From JBCCRV01 sp047619315 (GTDB taxonomy: Bacteria > Myxococcota_A > Polyangia > Polyangiales > Houyiibacteriaceae), in assembly GCA_047619315.1 (NCBI GenBank), contig JBLHKB010000088.1, forward strand, positions 1 to 16,588: a DNA stretch of 16,588 nt. The letters run 5' to 3'. The position numbers and the translations under genes were made by a program. Under the pieces are notes generated by a model. The model was given only the letters and a program-made list of their open reading frames with translations, searched no databases and was not told the origin of the DNA. Below, piece by piece: positions 14,198 through 16,588 of this stretch. The first letter of the stretch is position 1. Each line of letters starts with the position of its first letter.

Positions 14198-15084
14198 TCT
14201 TCTGCTGGATTCGCGAACTTTCGCGTCCAAAGGATCGCGTCTTTTCGTACGCCTTCGACCTCAAGGCATCCCGCAAGAAGGCCGGTCTTTCGATAGCCGC
14301 CAGCGAGGAGCATTCCTGCGAGCTCTTCGTCATCGCTTGGGATGAAGAGGAAGCCACTCACGATGCCACGTTCCGTCAGCCACTCGCCGAGGACGCGTAA
14401 ACCGTTGAGCACGGCCTTTCGCTCGTTCTCATCGGCAGGCCGCCGAAGAACCTCGATGAGGCTGTGACCAAAGCAATCCTGGTATTCAGCGGAGAGGTAG
14501 TTGGGCTCAGTCTTCTTGTAGGTGAGCTTGTAGTACGCGCGACGCGCATCACGACCGAAGGTGTCGAAGGTGTGAAGGCCGTTGTCGCCGTTCCACACTT
14601 CTTCACGGGCAGCGAGGGCTTCGTCCTCGTCGACCTGAACGGCCTGGGCGCCCTTAACCTTGGCGGGGTAGTCTTTGATGACTTTCTTCGCCCGATTGAT
14701 GGTGCGCTCGGCGAGACGTACGCCCGCGTCGCTGACGGTGGCGTTGTCATCGTCCCCGATGACGCACCCGCAGAGGTGTCCATCGCTGCGCTTGTAGAAG
14801 CCGGGAATGGTTCCCTCACGGGTGAACCCAACCTTGACCCAAGAAGACACTTCGTCCTTTTCGACGAGAGTGATGACCTTCTTGATGCCTTCCTTCTTGC
14901 CCACAGACTGGATGTAGAGCCGCTTGGCAGGGAGTGCGCCGGCACGGAAGTCGATGACGCGAACGAACTTCGTTCGGTTATTGAGGATCAAGCACAAGTA
15001 CGCGCTATCACTACGGAAGTAGAGTTCCTCCACCGTCGGCCTGGACGGCGCCTTAGCTTTTGCCTTGGCTTTCGCTTTCGCCAT
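14191..15084 (-). CDS. protein with Ala-Lys repeat tail and two GNAT-like halves, possible acetyltransferase
   Basis: 297 aa, cytoplasmic. Residues 1-12 are MAKAKAKAKAKA, a basic repeat like DNA- or RNA-binding tails. Residues 18-110 include GIKKVITLVEKDEVSSWVKV and GFTREGTIPGFYKRSDGH, similar in pattern to the beta-lysine N-acetyltransferase AblB end ('GY..ea.IP.FY.g.d'), a GNAT family. Residues 220-290 have a comparable layout: LGEWLTERGIVSGFLFIPSD, GGYRKTGLLAG, DAILWTRKF, suggesting a second GNAT-like fold. A charged linker lies between. The acetyl-CoA P-loop is not obvious in either half, so activity is uncertain. ATG 15084 has AAGGGAG eight bases upstream (15093-15099), better than an earlier ATG at 15129. 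A strong promoter and leader hairpin precede it, so high expression is likely. The substrate is unknown. Confidence 0.7.
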   Translation of the reverse strand: MAKAKAKAKAKAPSRPTVEELYFRSDSAYLCLILNNRTKFVRVIDFRAGALPAKRLYIQSVGKKEGIKKVITLVEKDEVSSWVKVGFTREGTIPGFYKRSDGHLCGCVIGDDDNATVSDAGVRLAERTINRAKKVIKDYPAKVKGAQAVQVDEDEALAAREEVWNGDNGLHTFDTFGRDARRAYYKLTYKKTEPNYLSAEYQDCFGHSLIEVLRRPADENERKAVLNGLRVLGEWLTERGIVSGFLFIPSDDEELAGMLLAGGYRKTGLLAGCLEVEGVRKDAILWTRKFANPAEDG

Positions 15085-15103
15085 CGTTTCTGCTCCCTTA
15101 TTA

Positions 15104-15127
15104 GGCGGAATTCTTCGTGAATTCGCC
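15104..15127 (-). promoter_or_regulatory. stem-loop at the 5' end of the GNAT-like gene leader
   Basis: On the minus strand GGCGAATTC, loop ACGAA, then GAATTCCGCC forms a nine-pair stem with one bulged C. It ends four bases before the AAGGGAG ribosome site and starts within two or three bases of the transcription start predicted from the promoter at 15136-15163. A 5'-terminal hairpin of this kind often protects mRNA; an operator role is also possible. Confidence 0.55.
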
Positions 15128-15135
15128 AACGGCCG

Positions 15136-15163
15136 ACACTAGCAAAGGCATGAGGGGTGTCAA
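15136..15163 (-). promoter_or_regulatory. sigma-70-like promoter of the GNAT-like gene
   Basis: The minus strand reads TTGACA (15163-15158), a perfect -35, then 16 bases, then TAGTGT (15141-15136) preceded by TGC as an extended -10. Transcription would start near 15129, about 45 bases before the ATG. The two boxes also contain the inverted repeat GACAC / GTGTC, which could serve a regulator. Confidence 0.6.
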
Positions 15164-15259
15164 TCGCCGCACGGCTTGTTTCTAGGTGTTTTGTTGAGCG
15201 CCATCTTCAGAGTTTGGGTAAAGGACGCGACATCTCTCGTCCCCCCCTGACACTCCAGG

Positions 15260-15265
15260 TATATT
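15260..15265 (+). promoter_or_regulatory. possible -10 box immediately before the TerB-transferase gene
   Basis: TATATT lies six bases before the GTG start at 15272, so a transcript from it would begin at or very near the start codon. No good -35 is seen about 17 bases upstream, and no clear Shine-Dalgarno precedes the GTG beyond AGG at 15257-15259. Elsewhere in 15164-15259 only a weak TTGTTG/TAAAGG pair is visible. Confidence 0.3.
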
Positions 15266-15271
15266 CGCCGT

Positions 15272-16267
15272 GTGGAAGCTATCCAGCTGCAGAAGAGTGA
15301 GAGCATTCGTGCCGTCGCGGACATTCTCCTTGCGGCCGCGCACTCCGACTCCGAGTTTTGTGAGAAGGAGCGCGTCACCGTTAAGCGTGTTCTTTGTGAA
15401 CTCCTAGGCACCGAAGAGTTGCCTGGTGAAATCCAAGACCAACTTGAAGACTTTGATCCGTCGAGTTTCAACATCCGCGAGGCGGCCGAAACTTATATGG
15501 AGCAAAAGGACATCAGCAAGATCGATGAGCGACGTCTCATCGAGCTGGTGCGAAAGGTCTGTGACGCCAATGGGGCCGTCGACCTGGAAGAGGACCAATA
15601 CATGATCGCGTTGGTTCTCGCGCTCCGTTTGGCACCGGATGAATTTTCGGACTTAGTCCTCAACCATGCGGAAGGGTTGCATGGGTTTCGTAAGCGCGTT
15701 TTCGATGTCGTTTTTTCGGCCACGTTAATCGCGACCGCCTGGCCGCTCCTCGCCGCCATTGCAACGGGTGTGCGTGCGACGTCGAACGGTCCAGTGCTCT
15801 TCAAGCAGCGCCGCTACGGAGCGGGCGGCCGGGAGATCGAAGTCTGGAAGTTTCGTACGATGACCGTTCAGGAGAACGGCGGTGATGTGAAGCAGGCGAC
15901 GAAAGGCGACGCACGGATCACTCGCCTAGGCGCGTTCTTACGTCGCACGAGCCTTGATGAGCTCCCACAGTTCTTCAATGTTCTTCGTGGTGACATGTCC
16001 GTTGTCGGTCCACGGCCCCACGCCGTGGCTCACAACAAGGCGTATCGAACACGGATTTTGGAGTACACGCTCCGCCACAAGGTGAAGCCAGGCATCACCG
16101 GTTGGGCTCAGGTCAATGGTTGGCGCGGCGAGACCGACACACTCGAGAAGATGATCCGTCGCGTGGAACATGACCTCGACTACATTCGCCGATGGTCTTT
16201 TCGAATGGACCTCCTGATCGTTTGGTTGACGGTCTTTGGCGTAAAAGTCCGCCAAAACGCCTACTAG
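15272..16267 (+). CDS. TerB-like domain fused to a WcaJ-type undecaprenyl-phosphate sugar phosphotransferase
   Basis: Probably moves a sugar-1-phosphate from a nucleotide sugar to undecaprenyl phosphate at the inner membrane, the first step of exopolysaccharide or O-unit assembly. Residues 8-125 look like an all-helical TerB/DUF533-type domain with two similar acidic halves (AAAHSDSEFCEKERVTVKRV and DANGAVDLEEDQYMIALVL). Residues 140-331 are a bacterial sugar transferase: hydrophobic segment 144-166, QRRYG (179-183), VWKFRTM (191-197), TSLDELPQFFNVLRGDMSVV (226-245, with the catalytic-type DE at 229-230), GPRP (246-249), KPGITGWAQVNG (272-283) and the DLDYIRRWS...NAY end. The usual N-terminal four-span plus CoA-binding-like region is replaced by the TerB-like part. 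The GTG start is uncertain. It is monocistronic in view and converges with the next gene. Confidence 0.85.
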   Translation: MEAIQLQKSESIRAVADILLAAAHSDSEFCEKERVTVKRVLCELLGTEELPGEIQDQLEDFDPSSFNIREAAETYMEQKDISKIDERRLIELVRKVCDANGAVDLEEDQYMIALVLALRLAPDEFSDLVLNHAEGLHGFRKRVFDVVFSATLIATAWPLLAAIATGVRATSNGPVLFKQRRYGAGGREIEVWKFRTMTVQENGGDVKQATKGDARITRLGAFLRRTSLDELPQFFNVLRGDMSVVGPRPHAVAHNKAYRTRILEYTLRHKVKPGITGWAQVNGWRGETDTLEKMIRRVEHDLDYIRRWSFRMDLLIVWLTVFGVKVRQNAY

Positions 16268-16270
16268 GCA

Positions 16271-16588
16271 CTACGCGAAGGGACTTGCGCCGAGCACATC
16301 CCTGGCGAAAGCGCGCGCCGGCGTCTCGTCACTGAAGACACGAATGTGCGAGCCCGCTTCGTCTTCCCGGAGCTGACGGCTTACCTGGAGTCGACCCAAA
16401 GGTGTCTCGACTAGGAACGCGATACGTGGATGCTCTTTGGTTATCTCTCGCCGAACCCGCGTGATCTTTTCTTCGAAGTCCGGGCCTACACCTGCGGCAA
16501 TGCTTCGTAGGTCCAGCAAAAGTCCGAGGTGCCGAAAGTGTTGGAGGGCTTCGAGCGCGGGCCGGCAGCGCTCGTAGAGATCGCCGCC
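16271..16588 (-). CDS. C-terminal part of an unidentified small protein, 5' end outside the window
   Basis: 105 codons, open from the right edge of the window to TAG at 16271-16273, ending three bases from the convergent transferase stop. Readable stretches are ALEALQHFRHLGLLLDLRSI, EKITRVRREI, RIAFLVETPLGRLQVSRQL and FSDETPARAFARDVLGA. The alternation of a strand 'LLLDLR', a helix, a strand 'RIAFLVET' and a final helix resembles a STAS/SpoIIAA-like alpha-beta fold, but this is a pattern impression only. A TTG at 16519 is in frame, yet the coding continues upstream, so the start is taken to be outside the window. Function unknown. Confidence 0.6.
   Translation of the reverse strand, partial: GGDLYERCRPALEALQHFRHLGLLLDLRSIAAGVGPDFEEKITRVRREITKEHPRIAFLVETPLGRLQVSRQLREDEAGSHIRVFSDETPARAFARDVLGASPFA

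Noticed and set aside
14112..14357. Earlier start for the minus-strand lipoprotein
   Set aside because: It would bury the signal peptide at residue 83 and overlap the upstream gene.
14464..15120. 218-codon plus-strand open frame opposite the GNAT-like gene
   Set aside because: Its sequence has no recognisable domain, and the minus strand has a promoter, a ribosome site and structured protein sequence.
15247..15265. CTGACA and TATATT as a promoter pair
   Set aside because: The spacer is only seven bases, far from the 16-18 required; only the TATATT was kept as a low-confidence box.

Overview
The window reads as chromosomal DNA of a GC-rich Gram-negative bacterium. The most likely source is the deltaproteobacterial / Myxococcota-Bradymonadota side. 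The basis is circumstantial: several lipobox (SPase II) lipoproteins, one with a Cys-rich 'NCxxCGNxC' stretch of the kind common in myxobacterial lipoproteins, a long-tailed sigma factor with a membrane anti-sigma partner, and an NtrY-like kinase. No rRNA, tRNA, CRISPR array, insertion sequence or phage gene was seen.

Layout, left to right. (1) 1-1065, minus: 5' two thirds of a UvrD/PcrA-type helicase, running off the left edge. (2) 1121-2494: two divergent predicted lipoproteins whose 5' ends overlap. (3) 2545-4340, plus: tight three-gene set of an ECF-like sigma factor, a single-pass membrane protein that looks like its anti-sigma factor but lacks the zinc motif, and a small secreted protein. 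(4) 4355-5640: a nitrosative-stress module, with an NsrR-type Rrf2 repressor divergent from a group III truncated haemoglobin and a YeaR/TehB-like cupin. The 37-bp divergent gap is packed with inverted repeats. trmH (tRNA Gm18 methyltransferase) follows at 5658-6344. (5) 6535-13218, plus: four genes with 4-bp stop/start overlaps, namely a class A penicillin-binding protein, a secreted FG-GAP-like protein, a shortened family-5 solute-binding protein and an NtrY-like sensor histidine kinase. (6) 13239-15084, minus: a lipoprotein with a carboxypeptidase-regulatory-like domain, preceded by a protein with an Ala-Lys repeat tail and two GNAT-like halves. The latter has a consensus-like promoter and a hairpin at the predicted 5' end of its mRNA. 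(7) 15272-16267, plus: a TerB-like domain fused to a WcaJ-type sugar-phosphate transferase. (8) 16271-16588, minus: the 3' end of an unidentified gene that leaves the window.

How the parts may work together. The sigma/anti-sigma/secreted set and the PBP1A-FG-GAP-SBP-kinase set both point to envelope sensing. In the second, translational coupling of a wall synthase, two exported proteins and a kinase suggests a receptor that reads a cell-wall or peptide signal. The Rrf2-globin-cupin cluster is a compact nitric-oxide response. The TerB-transferase would start exopolysaccharide chains and may be tuned by a metal-binding cytoplasmic domain. These links are inferred from gene order and motifs, with no database search behind them.

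Intergenic stretches are all under 200 bases. The longest (4360-4494, 6345-6534, 15085-15271) hold the hairpins, promoter-like boxes and one possible 36-codon gene listed below.
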